Origin: Denticeps clupeoides
Taxonomy: Eukaryota; Chordata; Actinopteri; Clupeiformes; Denticipitidae
Assembly: GCF_900700375.1 (NCBI RefSeq)
Contig: NC_041709.1
Span: forward strand, 26,205,515 to 26,269,514
DNA: 64,000 nucleotides
Direction: 5' to 3'
The first letter of the stretch is position 1; each line of letters begins with the position of its first letter. The notes beneath the pieces are model-generated. The model was not told the DNA's origin and searched no databases. It was given only the letters and a program-made list of their open reading frames with translations. Made by a program: the position numbers and the translations under genes. This document shows positions 11,246 to 29,000 of the stretch, in pieces.

Positions 11246-14051
11246 TTTTATTATTATTATTATTATTATTATTCATTCACACATATATGTATATATTTTC
11301 AAATATTTTGTAATACACTCATCCAGTTATTTCAAGATTATTTATGAGTGTAGTGAACTTTTTAAATTATACTGTCGACATGATTATCTTATTGTCCACT
11401 TTTGTGACAATGTAAATTTCCAACCTATAATGGATCATCTTATCTTATCTAGTGCTGCACTATGGTCCAGGTCAAAAGTAGTGTCAAAAAAAGGTAAATG
11501 CGGGACTCAGGAACATCGCTGTCCTCTCATTCTTATGTAAACTACACACACACCTGCAGGGGTGAAAATTCTTGTGGCACTACTACAACTAGCTTAAATG
11601 CCTTGTACGTCCCACTAGGGACGCACGGAACAGTGTATTTCTTGGTGCCAGTCCAAAGGAAATGGGGAGGGTCTGCTGTGTTGACCCCTGACGAAAGAAA
11701 GAAAAAGATGATGGAAGTCTTGACTTGAACAGACACTGATGGAGGCTTGAGCTTATGCTGTAATAATAGACATCTGGACTCTGTCCCGTATGGACAATTC
11801 AGAACATTGCTTCAGATGAGACGATGTTTGAGGTATTTCATAGTTTTAAATAAGAACATTCTAAGTGTTGGAAAAGCTGTTCTAAACCCACAACACATCT
11901 AATAACTAGAATAAGCCTTTAAACCACATTTGCTCTTTTAAATATTGAATGAAAGTATGGTAGCTATTTAGCAAATACCAATAACAATGGGACATATTTA
12001 CAGACAAAAAAAACACATCTCTTCGGTGAAGTTCCTCTTCATTAAAGTTTGATGAAAACATGTTTGTGCATATCAGAGATGGCCTGGTCATGAATAGGAA
12101 GGAGAGGCTTAATAGATAGAGGCCCAGGACCCCTGGGGTGTTATGTGCCGGCATTGTGCCGGACAAGCTGTCCTAGCCCCTGAGTCCTGGCAGCTGTGTG
12201 TCCAGCTTGCACGGCCATCTCGATACAAAAGGGGACCATTCCCCCCGAGGCCAGCCATTTTGGACAGAGGTCCCAGGCCAGGCCTCCCCTTGAAAAGGGT
12301 GGAAGAGAGAAAAGGATAGACCCCCCTTCCCCCTCTCCTGTCCACCTTCTGTACTTCAGTGTCTGCTCAACTCCCCTCGTCCCCCTGAGACAGCCCAAGG
12401 ACACTTGTGTGTGTTTAAAAAGCATTCCTGAGGTACAACGTTCACAACAGGTGCAGAATGGATTCTGGGAGAAAAAAAAACTCAGGGACAGTTTTTTTCA
12501 CTCAAGGGCTTCTGTCCCCAATCGCTGCATCATAAGCACCCACTGCTGCACCTTTCCACACAGGTCTTATCTCTCTGGGGTTTAATGTCGGGACGCAACA
12601 GCTCCTTCTCTGCTGGATTTCTCACCCAAAGGATGAACTTTACCATCGTAACAGGAACATTACACACTGTACAATAGGAGTAAACGCCATACGCTGGCCT
12701 TCAGGGCAATGTATTTTTGTCTCTTGTTCCTCAGTTCTTTCTTTTTTGTCTCTTTGTGACACTGAAGATCCCTTGTGTGTGTGTGTCTGTGACTGCAGAT
12801 TCATTTGTGTGAAATGAATCCCCCCCCCACACACACACACAGAGAGACACACACTCCATTTCAGACCATGCCATGTCCTAGAAGTGAGCAGTCATTTGAC
12901 AGATTGTTTGGCCATTGCGGGCCATGCTGTAGTAGCCGTGACAATGTCTCTAACAGAGCGTGGGTCCTGGGGGATTAGGTGGGGTTTGCTCTCCTGCTCC
13001 ATTGTGGCGCCTGCTGCCACCGCTGCTGCTGAGGAGACAGAGGAGGTGCAGGGGGAAGGGAGGAGAGGAGAGGAGAGAAGGGGGTTGATGTGTGCATATG
13101 TGCAGCCTGCAGCACAGGTGTCTGCATCTGTTGCCTCAAAGGGCAGATGCTCCCACACAAAAAACTGATTTACATAACCGATGCCTATAAAGCCATGTAC
13201 ATTTATATGAAGCTGAAAACGAGTGCCACGTGATCCAATCGACACGCATCTTCCATGAAACCAGCGGGCAGATGTTGCGGTGCACGGCGACACGCGACCC
13301 CACGCCTTCCGCCGCGCCTCCGCACGCGCGCCCGTCATTTGAATAATCGCGTCTCCTACCAAGCGGGGTTGCCAGATTGGGCCGAAATGAACCGCGAACG
13401 ACTGGGCGCTACAGTTGTAAAGTAAAAGTTTTTATTGACCTTGGGCCACGTCGACAAATATCGGGCCGCGTTTTGCACTGTTTTCCTAACTGTGTTTGCG
13501 GAGGCGATGTGTCGCGATCTGGCAACACGGCGACAGTCGTCGCCTACACGACGTGCCACGCGGCCGGAGTGACGTGGGGTGGGCCCGCGTCCTCCTGTGG
13601 GCAGCTGTCTCGGGTAATAAGACCTGGAGACAATGGAGTGCCGCATTCACAGGTAGCAAAGACACAATAACCGGTGTTCGGTTCTGCTGACGGCAAAATG
13701 TTGTTGTTTTGTCTAGTGTTTTGTAAAACCCCTGGTAATACCCCAATCACCATATTTCATAGCAATTAAAACCATCGGTTTTACTACAGACACCCCGCGA
13801 CTCCATCGGGTCGCGTTTTGTGGGGCTGGTGACACGCCTTCATCTGATCGATATCGTGTGACGCGCTCGCTGTTTACGTTCCCACGGCCGCTGGTGAGCT
13901 GTCGGCTCCGCTGGGACCGAAACTTCTGGCTTCGCCGCGCCATCTGGACGCGGGGAAGCTGCCCATACCGTTACAGGCCCCGCTACGTGCTCCCGGTCCC
14001 GCGTAGACGGCGCGCTGCGGGCCGCGCCGTGCGCAAAGACGCGCGCCTGGA

Positions 14052-14130
14052 GGAGGAGGAGGAGGAGGACAGAGAGGAAGAAAGAAAGAAAGAAAGAAAG
14101 AAGGACAGAAAGAAAGAAAGAAAGAAAACG
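14052..14130. repeat. Purine-rich GAG/GAAA low-complexity tract
   Basis: GAG triplets pass into repeated GAAA units on the plus strand, forming an almost pure purine strand of about 75 bases. Confidence 0.85.
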
Positions 14131-14881
14131 GCGTTTGGTCGAGAGCAGATGGCTTGTAAGGGCCCGGCCGCGTCTGAAGGCGTGTCGTGGCCCTTCACGG
14201 AGAATCCCCCCGGGGCTCCCCGCGCATTCACAGCCAGTGAAAACGAGAAGGACGAACGGCCGACACCCCCTCACATACAGTATAGCGCCCGGCTTAAACA
14301 GCCAACGCTCGGAGGAGAATGAGTTCTGGAATTCTTCCCCACGAAGACACCAGTCCACGTAGCCAGTGGCATTAATTAATCACAACGCGACCCAGGCGAC
14401 AAGTGTCCAAACGTCACTTAGTTTCGAGTTTACATCAATATCCAGCGTTTTATATATATCTAGATATGGTCTGGTGTTTTTTTTCTTATCCCCCGCCCTC
14501 CCCCACGTCCACTTTCTCATAACGGGCGCTTTTGGAGAGGGTGGGGGACCCAACCGCTCCGCACCCCACATATCTTAACATAGTGACAAAATTCGTGGTA
14601 ACTACGGACCTCGGGCAAGGCGTATTGTTCGAGGAGTGAAATCGCATTTAAATGAACGAACTAATTAAGACCCCCTGTTTTTACTCTCTCCCTCTGCTCC
14701 TAACAAACTGCATTTAATATAACTAGAAAGGCACAAAAAAAAAAAACAAATATATATTTATATGCGCGGCGAGAAAGAAGTCGATAAGATTTTTTTCCTC
14801 TTCGTCCCGTTATATTGTTGGGGGAGCAGGTGCGGCCCGAATTACCATACAGCTGAGCTCAAACTCACTCCTCCAGCACAC

Positions 14882-14888
<7 letters not shown>

Positions 14889-14929
<41 letters not shown>

Positions 14930-14975
14930 CAGCCCCACCCCCACCCACCAACTCATCACATACGCCACGCGCGTA

Positions 14976-15007
<32 letters not shown>
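14889..15007. repeat. Two CA microsatellites
   Basis: Pure CA runs at about 14889-14927 and 14979-15007 are separated by a 50-base CA-rich spacer. Confidence 0.9.
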
Positions 15008-15015
<8 letters not shown>

Positions 15016-15422
15016 GGGAGAGGCGGGAGGCTGGCAGCAGGGAAAGCAAGGTGCACAAATCCGTCCCCACTGGCGGGGACGCGGACCGAGCAGGAACCAC
15101 GTGACATATATATATATTCCCCACACACAGACAACATACAGAATAAAAAGCCGATTATGTGTGGAAATTATCGAGTTTATGAGATGTTGTGTACTTTTCA
15201 GAACTTTTTCCCGACGTCTACTTGTTTCTCTGTATGAGCGCGTGGGTGTGTGTATATGCGTGTGTGTGTGTATGCGTGTGTGTGTGTGTGTGAGAGAGAG
15301 AGTATTTACTGCGGCGTGTGGGAAAGGGAGGTACCGTTTCAGTCTTTTTTTTTTTTTTGGAGAGGCACCTCATTGTGAGAACCAGAGACAGATTTGGTGT
15401 GTGTGTGTGTGAGGGGGGGGGT

Positions 15423-15490
15423 CATTTGCATGTTATTACCCCGGCATGTGGCGCCCGGTATATAACGGGACGCAGGCGCCTGCACTCCAG
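15423..15490 (+). promoter_or_regulatory. Core promoter of the Delta gene: octamer plus TATA box
   Basis: A perfect POU octamer ATTTGCAT lies at 15424-15431, an E-box CATGTG at 15445-15450, and a TATA box TATATAA at 15459-15465. Transcription would then start near 15490, giving a 5' leader of about 360 bases before the ATG at 15854. The motifs are seen; their use is inferred. POU plus proneural E-box control is known for Delta1-type genes. Confidence 0.55.
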
Positions 15491-15853
15491 AGACAAACGC
15501 ACGACGGTCCGCGGAGAGGAATGCCGGACGACTGACGGAAATCCGATTTATTTCGGTTTTGTTTCGGCCCCCCGCCCCCTTGGACATACAGCGCGGACGC
15601 AAGACCCCCCAAAAACAGTCGCACTTTCTCTGGAAAGGACCCGCTTTTTTGGAGGAGGACGGGGGATTATCGCCGCTCCGGAACGGAACTTTCCCCGCAT
15701 TTTTCCCGCTCCCACCTCGGACCCCCCGAGACATGAACCCGCGGACGGCGTGTGAAGATCTGCAGAAGGGCCTTCAATGAGCCACCCGCCGACCGGGACC
15801 GGGCTCTGAAACCGCGCTGCATTCTACCTGCTTATTCCCCGCATTTACTCGCC

Positions 15854-20060
<4,207 letters not shown>

Positions 20061-21100
20061 AGGGCCTGCAGGTAGCCGTGGCTCATCTTGCCCTGTGGGA
20101 GACGTGCTGCTCCCTCTCAGAAAGTGCTGCTCTAACCTTAGGTGGAGGTGTCCCGCCTTGTGACTGCTGCTCAAACAGACATTTAACTGATATTCAGAGT
20201 GAGCTGGTTCTCTTGCTGAAAGAAACGCAGGCAGCGGTGGCCTGTGAGACGAAGCCTGCGGGGGCCAAAGTTTATGTATGCCTTTTAAAAATAATTTACA
20301 CGTAAAGTTGTTTAAAGGTGTTGGGCAATTTGTGTCCGTCAGACTGTTGTGTGTTTTTTTTTTTTTTTCAGGATTCATGATTGACATGATTGTTCCGAGC
20401 ATTAAGAAAGTATGGAGTTATTAAAAAAAAGAGAGATATGTATTCCAATATTTTGCCATTTAACCGTCGCTGATACCGGCAACGTTGTAGCAACGTTTTA
20501 GCAATATTTTGGCAACATTTGCTGTCCTCACCAATTCTCTGAGCCCCATAGGCTGCTGCTGAGTGTAGGGACTGCATCAAACGGTGGATGTTTGGCCATA
20601 CTGGCCTATTCTTCACACGGTGTGTCACATGGTTGTGATCTTGTCACATTGCCTGTGGAGACTGTATGTATGCTTGATCACTGTGTAAACAAAAAAGTGC
20701 ATCTCTGTAAAAGTCCTCTGAGCTGTTTTTTTTTGTTACATTTTCTATATACATTTTTTAAAGTCATTATTTTTCAACAAGGAGTTATGTACTATGAAAT
20801 ATGTCTGTTGATTTTTGTTTTGTTTTTTTGTTTGTTTTACATAAAAGTTGTATGATTTAACTTATTTTTATTTAATTCCTAATTTGTATTTTAAATATTG
20901 CTGATGTTTTAAAAATTATTTAAGTTTAAAATTTGTTTTAAGTTGTTGCTGTTATTTGCAAAGGCACTTGGGGTTACTGAGACATGTTAAAAAATGTTAT
21001 TTAAGAAGGATTGTAAAAAACACTATTGTCATTGTTTTCATTACTGATTGTTTTTTTAACGAAGGATTTAGCTTAAATTATTTTTCCAAAATAAAGATTA
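20061..21100 (+). other. dla: Likely 3' untranslated region of the Delta gene
   Basis: AT-rich sequence after the stop, with several ATTTA-like stretches and a consensus AATAAA at 21090-21095. That would give a 3' untranslated region of about 1.05 kb, plausible for an unstable Delta transcript. Confidence 0.55.
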
Positions 21101-23015
21101 TTGAATATGTAATGTTTTAAACTCATTCATATTTTCTAATTGAATGAAAATGAAATGTAATGGTCATCCTCCCCCTCCCTCTTTTTGAAACAGCCTTCCA
21201 TAAGACTTTTTTAAATGACAGTTTGTCTTTTTGTACTCCACCGGGGACCCTACAGTGAGGGCTGTGACCAAAGTTAATAACCAACATCTGCTGTCCCCTC
21301 ACCCCCTCCTTACCTACCCCATGGAGAGCTATTCAGAAGGCTTCAGACTTGAGTTTGAAAGTTTTTCTCTGGAGAATGAAGAGGAGAGGAGAGAAAATCT
21401 ACTCACAAAATAGGTGGAAAACACACACACACACACACACACATACCAAATGGCCTGATCAAGTTTCTCCCATTCTCACAAACTGGCACGGAACAGGATT
21501 ATACAAATGTAAAGACTGTTTCTTGAACGAAATTCTTAAAAAATATGGTTTACATGGTTCAAGCAAAAGTCACAACAGTTGCAAGACAGAAAAATAAAGG
21601 TCTTTGGTTCCAGAAGGTCGCTAAGGGTGTCACTACTACTCAGGGGAAGCGAGCGTGACAGACAATGGTAGGGGGCTGACAATGGAGGAACACAAAGGGC
21701 CGCATTTGGAAGAGCCAGTGTGCCCCAATGAATGCGGGAGAAACGGGAGCAACAGCAACAGATGTTGTCAGTCTTTTGAGGAAAAGGATCCCTGCTGGCA
21801 AGCAGCAGTGGCCAGTATCTAAATAGCTGCACTAAGAGAGAAATTGGGTTATTTAACCCTCTCCATTACACACAAAGTTGTTGCAAATGTGATGGCAATA
21901 GTATTCTCCTGATTGGCTTGGAAGATGGTGTATTTGCAGAAGGTGAAACTGAGATGGTACAGCGGCTGGCTGGCTTGCTTGCAGGTCTATCATTAATTAA
22001 TAGGGAGATCATGTGTGGCCCTCTGTGAAACCAAAAAAGAAAAGAAGCAAGAAAGAAAGAAAGAAAGACACTTTTCATGTTAAATTGGAAAGTTTTGAAA
22101 GAATTTCAATTGATGTGTGGATAGATAATAACCTTTATGTGACATGGCGGTGTGCTAACGGAGGCTGGATAATGGCAGATAATGCGAGGAGCGCAGTACC
22201 AGGTGGCCACTGGAAGAAAGCAGCAAAGGAAGACTGTAGGTAAAACAGATGCCAGAGTTGGGGGTGTGGAGGGGTAAAGATCAGGATCAGATTAGAGAGA
22301 CTGAGACAGCGTCCAAAAACAAGCAGATCAATGAAATAATCATGAGCAACGGCCCAGACTAGGTAGGGTTACAACCGAGCAGTTCTAAAGTAATGAGGAG
22401 GCAAATGGAGTGAAATGGAGTTCTTCTAATTAGATCGGACGGTGTTGGTCGGGTGAGTTTTCCTGTGGTGCATCTTTGTATTGTCTTGAGAATTATCATA
22501 AAAATGAAACAAAATACTGTATGCTTGTATGTTGGTTTGGGTGCTGAATTAGATGATAGCATTAATTAAGTTGAGGCATCACAGAGGTCATGTACATCCT
22601 TTTCTGTGCAGTAATGTGTAATGCAGTAATCTGATTTAGTGGAACAAATCCAGTTCTCTTCTGCTATTGTAAAATATTGTTATTGACAAATATCCTGGAA
22701 TAGAATAGAATATAGAATTCAGCTTTAAATTATTCCTAGGTACTGAACGAGTACTTTTTCATAAGAACTACACCACCACATTATATTTCATCAGATTGAT
22801 AACTGATAGTTGGTTAAAAGCCAGATAAATAATTCATTGTGCAGGGTTAGAATGTGACACGTACCAACAATCATCTAGATGAAGGTGTGTCCATGGCAAA
22901 TGGCAGCTCTGATGTCACCACTGACATCTTCACTTCTCTGGTGACCAGTAAGAGCTTCTGATGTCCTCTGCTTCTCTCAGTGCACAAGTCACTGGACCTT
23001 CAACCTCTTCTAGCA
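21101..23015. other. Intergenic between Delta and the TRIOBP-like gene
   Basis: No exon recognised. A CA microsatellite lies at 21421-21443 and GAAA units at about 22045-22068. 5' untranslated exons of the downstream gene may lie here but cannot be identified. Confidence 0.45.
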
Positions 23016-26000
23016 ATGACTCGACTGGACCAATCGACCGAACAATCCTACAGCCGTTCCTGCAGCAGGAGGGAGAGTTTAAGTCGTAACTCAGGTGAGA
23101 GAGATGTGTGTAGAAATAAATTTGTACGTTTCTGAGCATATGTTGTGGTTTTAAAGTGGTCACACAAACTTTAAACTCATCTGGCATTTTAGTCAAGCTA
23201 TTTCTTTCGACGCTGAGCTGCATTCTGCATGTTAGTCTATGAAAATGACATAATGTAATCACACCAAAAAATACCCATCCAAGGTATGCACAACGTAGAA
23301 AAGTATGGTAACGGTTAACAAACGTCCGTCAGCATGTTGTTGATGGTACCGAAAATTTTGCGTTGAACTATTCTGTTTCTGAATTCACCTTCACCCATGA
23401 AGCAAGAACATTATGTCAGCCTTTTTATGTCAGCCTATTCATTTTTTTTCTAATAATTTGTTAGCCAAAGATGCCATTGATACATTTACAGAGACGGAAT
23501 TTACAGATGCTCTTATCCGGATGCCTTTACAACCAGTAGTTACAGGGACAGTCCCCCTGGAGACACTCAGGGTGTCTTGCTCAGGGACACAGTGGTAGTA
23601 AGTTTGAACCTGGGATTTTGTGGTCTTCTGATTCATAGACAAGTGTTTTATCCAGTAAGCTACTACCACCATACATAATAATCCATGCATGATTCTGATT
23701 TCCGTCAATCATTTATATTCATTATATTGCTCATATTATCTACCTCTGATCAGGGCAGTTTCCTTAATTTTTTTACTATCTGTGGACTAAACTTATTACT
23801 ATTTGTCCCACAGAAGTAGCAAACAGGGAGCCAGAGCCAAGTCGTCTCTCCTATTGGAGGTCCAAACATGCAAATTCTCAAAAGGATGACAGTGGCAGCT
23901 CCCCTACGCCATTCCGCCACTATGAAAGAGGTCATGCCCTTCCCAGTGGCTACAGCCCAGAGTCCAAAGCATCAATCCCCTTCAGGAACAGGGACCTAGG
24001 TCTACCGTCACACAGAAGGTACAACGAGTACCTCAACCAGGATTACATCAGTGGCCTCTCGCCTCAAAGATGCATGACATTTTCTAACTTTAGACGCTCC
24101 GACAGCCAGTCGCGTGTCAGTCCTCGCTCTCTGAGCCCCCGTTCGGCTAACGCCTCACCCAGCCATCCAGCCGCTTCTTCAGGTTCCACGTGTCGGAGAG
24201 GCTCAGTGTCCAGAGGTCAAACTGCACCCTATGCTACCTCTCACCCTCTCTCTGGGGACTGTAGTCCAGTTCAGAGACGAGGATCAGGTCTTGCACATGC
24301 ATCTTCTCCATCTCAACGCCAACAAGGCAACTCTTCAGGTTTGTCCCGCCGAGGAAGCCAACCCCACAGTTCCACTCGGCACAGTTTGGATTCAGAGAGA
24401 CTGTACAGGAATCTTAGATCAATAGCTAATTCTGCCAACAGTGAGCTGGATGGCGATCATCAGGGTGACAATCACAGCAGTGTCAAGAGTCATAAAGCTC
24501 ATAGCAGTGGTCATAACAGTCGAAATAATGACTATAATAGTCGGAACAGTGGTTATGATAGTCACAACCAAAGTTATAGTAGCCGTGACCCATCATCTGA
24601 CAGAAAACATTATTATAACAATGCTCAGTTCTCCCCAAATCCTCCCAGCAGCAGAGGTCAGCAGTCTGAGGTGGACGACAGGTATTCAAGAAATTCTAGA
24701 TCAGATAGACAATCAATAACAAAACCAAGCTCAAGGTACAACTCAGACCCAGCCTCCCCGCAGCATTCCCAAAGCCCCTCCCCTCCTAGGCAAAGATCAA
24801 AACATGCATCTGTTCACGACTCACCAAAAACATCCACTTCAGAAATGGAGAAGAGAAACGCTGAAAGAAGCAGAAGTACTGTAAGGCGTGGCTTAGATGC
24901 CCTCATATCCTCCTCATCAGATGAAAGGAAATCACGACCTCATAGGAGTTCCTCTCCTCCAATGACCTATGAGGACTACATCATGATAGCTGATATACCA
25001 AGAGCCAGTTTATACCCGGATGATGAGGAGACTGGACTAGGAATAACAAGGAGACCCCAGAGCCAAAGCCCACGAAGGGACTACCAACACCGGTCTGCCA
25101 GGTGAGAAAATACTACAGTGCAAAAAATTAACATATCTAAATCAAACTTAATGCTCTGTTGCAGGCATTCATATGCAAAAAAAGGTTCCAGTGATTATGA
25201 CGACTCAGAAGAAAGAGGGAGGGGGAGGGAAAGAGGCAGGAATCGCAGAGAGAGGGGAAAGAGACACCCAGAGGAAGACAGAAGACACGGAAGACAGACT
25301 GAGGACATGAGCATGCCAGAACAAGTAAGAGCGGACATCAATGAATGTACAGATTTGTTCCATGTCCTGTTTGAATTTAAATTGAACATGAAACAGAGAA
25401 ATCGCTTCAAAATAAAGAGATGCAATTTTACTCACAGGCAGATTATTAATCTTGAAACAGATATGCTGAAGTAAAGACTAACCTCATAAACACCAGTTCC
25501 AGGACATCAGACCTTCTGTAGACCTCCTGGGGTGGAGTATCTCTCTCAGGGACACGCAAGCATGCATGTTAGTGATAACCTGGCTCACAGAAGACCGTGC
25601 CACACTTTTCCTTCTTTTCAGTACGTCCCACGTGGAAGGACCACAGCTGAACAGAACCTGGCCTAAACTGACAAGCACATTCTTTTCAAAGCCTGACTTT
25701 CTCTGAACGCACTATGAGCACCAGACTAAGAGGGAATGGAAATGTGCAGGAAAATAGTGTAGAAATATTAACATCCTGAGCAAATATACTGCTAATATAA
25801 CCTCACATTCTTTTATTTTATTTTATTTTTTCACTGATACACACATCTGCCAGTGTAATGAACACAGTTTACTGTAACACTGAATAGTGCCCATTTAATT
25901 GAAAATGAGTGTTAATTTCATTCTGTGCACTTGCTGTATATTCAAGTATGTATTAAATGAAAATCATTATCAGTATCATGATGTAATGTCAACCATTACG

Positions 26001-29000
26001 TGTTCTCATATTAAATATAATATAAATTAAACTCACAAAAGTATCCTATATAATGTTTTTTTCTCATTTTTTGTAGCGGTTTGCCCATCTTCCTGACGAT
26101 GGCTATATGTCGCAAAATAAGCAAGAGATACACACTTCAGACTTTCAGGTAGACTTGTCTCTCATCCTACTGGTCTTAGTTGCTTACACATGTATTCCAG
26201 AGTTCACGCTTCTGTTTAACGGAAGATGAAATGATTGGACAGATGTAACCATGATTCCATCTACCAGGCACACGGTTTCAAGTTGCAAGCTTATGGCTAT
26301 TATTATTAGTGAAGCACCTTAAAATGGACTTTCTGTTTTCATTGTGCTGTTCACTCCGGACTGCTGTTCTCCTCTGCACATGTAAGTAAATTTGTGTTCC
26401 ACTTTTACATTGTCTGGTAGCAGAAAATTTGAATACATTGGCATGATCTTTCCATGCAGCTGGAACTTTAAAAAGGGATGGATGTCCAGACAGGACAAAA
26501 ACGGAGAGGTAAAGACTACTAATGGCACAAGAACGATGCACTTCATGCATGGAAAACCTGAAATCTGGTGGTTTTTAGAATTACTAGTGGTTGAATTTCT
26601 ACAATTTCTAAAATGCAGAGAAATGGGTGTTTAAGGAAATTCATTAGTTAAGATTAAATTACAACATTTCTCTTATTGTGACTGTGGCTGTTTGCAAGCT
26701 GCCTTTTAACATGGTCCACGTGTATGTGTGTATTTGTACAGTGGAGGAAACACTGGTTTGTGTTGAGTAATGCTCGACTGACATACTACAGAGATTCAGT
26801 GGCTGAAGAGGTCTGTACGCTCTTAATTGCCTCCAAATGATCGTAATTAAAATCTGTCACTGCAGAACCTCTCAGATCCTCAGTACAACATTGTGTACAA
26901 CATTTTCATTCATAGAGAGATGAACCAGATGGAGAAATTGACTTGAATTTGTGTGTGAGGCTCCTTGAATCTGATGTGGACAAAAACTATTGTCTTCAGA
27001 TTCACGTGAGTATAAAGAACCAGCTGGAACCCTTGTTGTCTTCATATTATATATAGAATTCCTTTTACTCACAGCTCCGCACTTCACCTACTTTTTGTTT
27101 AGACCAGAGCCTCTGTGATCACCTTGTCTTCTATGACTTCCAAAAGCAGAAGTAGCTGGGTAGAGGTTCTAAGCAAGTGTATTCCGACAGAGAATTCCCC
27201 TGATCCATCTCTGTAAGTGAGATTTTTACTATTTTATTCTATTACTTGCAGCAAGTGACTTATTTTACTACTTATACTGAAAGCAGTGTTTCCCAGGCCT
27301 GGTCTTCACTCCAGCCCTACCTCAATTAGGCTCAGGTGATACCTCAGGTTTTGAACAAAAACTTCCTGGCAGATGTTCCTCCAGGACCAGAGTTGGGAAA
27401 CACTGAGTTAAAGAATAAGACAAATGTGATCCATGACAAATATAGACCTCCATCATACAGTCTTCCTTCCTCCCTTACTTTACAGCTGCCAAGATTCAGA
27501 GCCTGAAGTCACGGTTTACCGAGCCATGTCTCCTCATGCTGATGGAGATGAAATAGATACGGCGGCAACACCACTAACCAATCAGAGAGAAGCTGGGGAG
27601 GGGCGTGACCGAGAGCATGAGCGGCGGTTGGAAGACCGGACCAAGTGGTTCCAGACGGGCAACGAGCCAGATGATGGTATGATCAGCAGGTGGGACACGC
27701 TGGACCTGAAGAAGGGGCCTGTCCACCTTACAGCCGACATGTGCCAGGCGGTCCTGCATTTAAGTGGAACGGACATTGAGAAGAAGTGGGAGGATTTCGA
27801 GACGAAGGCAGGTGGGGAGATGGGATCGCTGTCTCCGGTTGGTTCCCAAGCTACTCAGCCAATGAAAGAAGACCTTTTGCAAGAGGAACAAGAGGTACAG
27901 TTTTTATTCAATCAGTTCACATAACAGAACAATTTTTGTTGGTTTCTTTTTAACTTTAAGTCTTGGTTAAGTCTTTTTAACTTAAAGGTTGGTTGTTTTC
28001 ATCAAGACACTTGGTAGGGTGGCAGGGTGCATAATTGTGCTGAAAGTGACCATCTGAGTCTACCATTGCTACGAAGGTTCTATGCACCAATCTGCCATGG
28101 CCTTGTACATCACTTGACCTTCACTGGACAAATTGTTACATGTTCTGTTAACTGGATCATCTTATGCGTTCCAGTTTTCTTGCTGCCAAAACATCAACTT
28201 CAAGAACTGACCATTCAGTTGGTGCAGATCTTTGTTAACCTAGGGAAAGTGAAAGGGACTGTTTTGTCACTGTGAAACACTGCAGCACAGCACACGATGA
28301 CACAATGAAATGTGTCTTCTACATTTAACCATCACCCTTGGTGAGCAGTGGGCTGCCTTGAAAGGCGCCCAAGGAGCAGTTTGTGGGGACAGAACCTTGA
28401 TCAAGGGGACCTCATTGGGATTTGAACCCGTAAACTTTAGTTTAGGATTCCGCTTCCTTGGCCCATTTTTCCAATATGTGAGCAAGCCAACAAAAGGACG
28501 GCTCTTCTAAACCTTCCACATTACAGTGCATACTAATAGGTGTCATGCGGCTTAGCACGAATAGTCATGTCCACTACTGAACATGAACAGATATAATGTC
28601 ACATCAGACTGCTGTAGCATTCTCAGTGCTGGCATTCAAAGCACAGACCGTGCAGACTTTTTTTCTCAGGTTTTGTCAATGAGACGGCAGATTCAAGTAT
28701 TAGACAGAGGAAGTGCAGAAAGGGGCTCGGCTGTGGCTTTCTGTGGTCCGGGAGCAGAGTGCCAGTCCCGTCTGGAGGCTTTGGAACAGGCCCACATGAA
28801 GGCACTAGACGAGCTGCAGCAGAACCATGAGAGAGAAATGCAGGAGCTGCGGGCAGAGCGAGATGAGTTGCTACAGAAACAGGAACAAGCTGCCACACAG
28901 GGTAAGCGCCAGGCTTTGAAATATGGTATGAAATTTGGTATGAATTACCAAACTTACTTTTGGTATTTGGTTAAAACATTTCAGTCTTGGAGCTTTACTT

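Larger units (their letters stand above)
11250..15422. other. Gene-free region upstream of the Delta gene
   Basis: No exon recognised. From about 12.9 kb the sequence becomes CpG-rich and open frames appear on both strands without splice support or family likeness. Simple tracts: a GA/GAAA purine run at about 14052-14130, CA runs at 14889-14927 and 14979-15007, and GT runs near 15257-15292. Distal control elements of the Delta gene would be expected here but cannot be recognised by eye. Confidence 0.5.

Noticed and set aside
12892-13362. 156-codon open frame on the minus strand
   Set aside because: It lies in CpG- and GA-rich sequence with competing frames on both strands, contains runs from simple repeats, and resembles no protein family I know.
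13840-14358. Long open frames on both strands near 14 kb
   Set aside because: They are driven by the GAG/GAAA purine tract (poly-Glu/Lys one way, poly-Ser/Phe the other) and have no splice or family support.
14762-15412. 216-codon frame with His/Thr runs
   Set aside because: Composed largely of CA and GT microsatellites.
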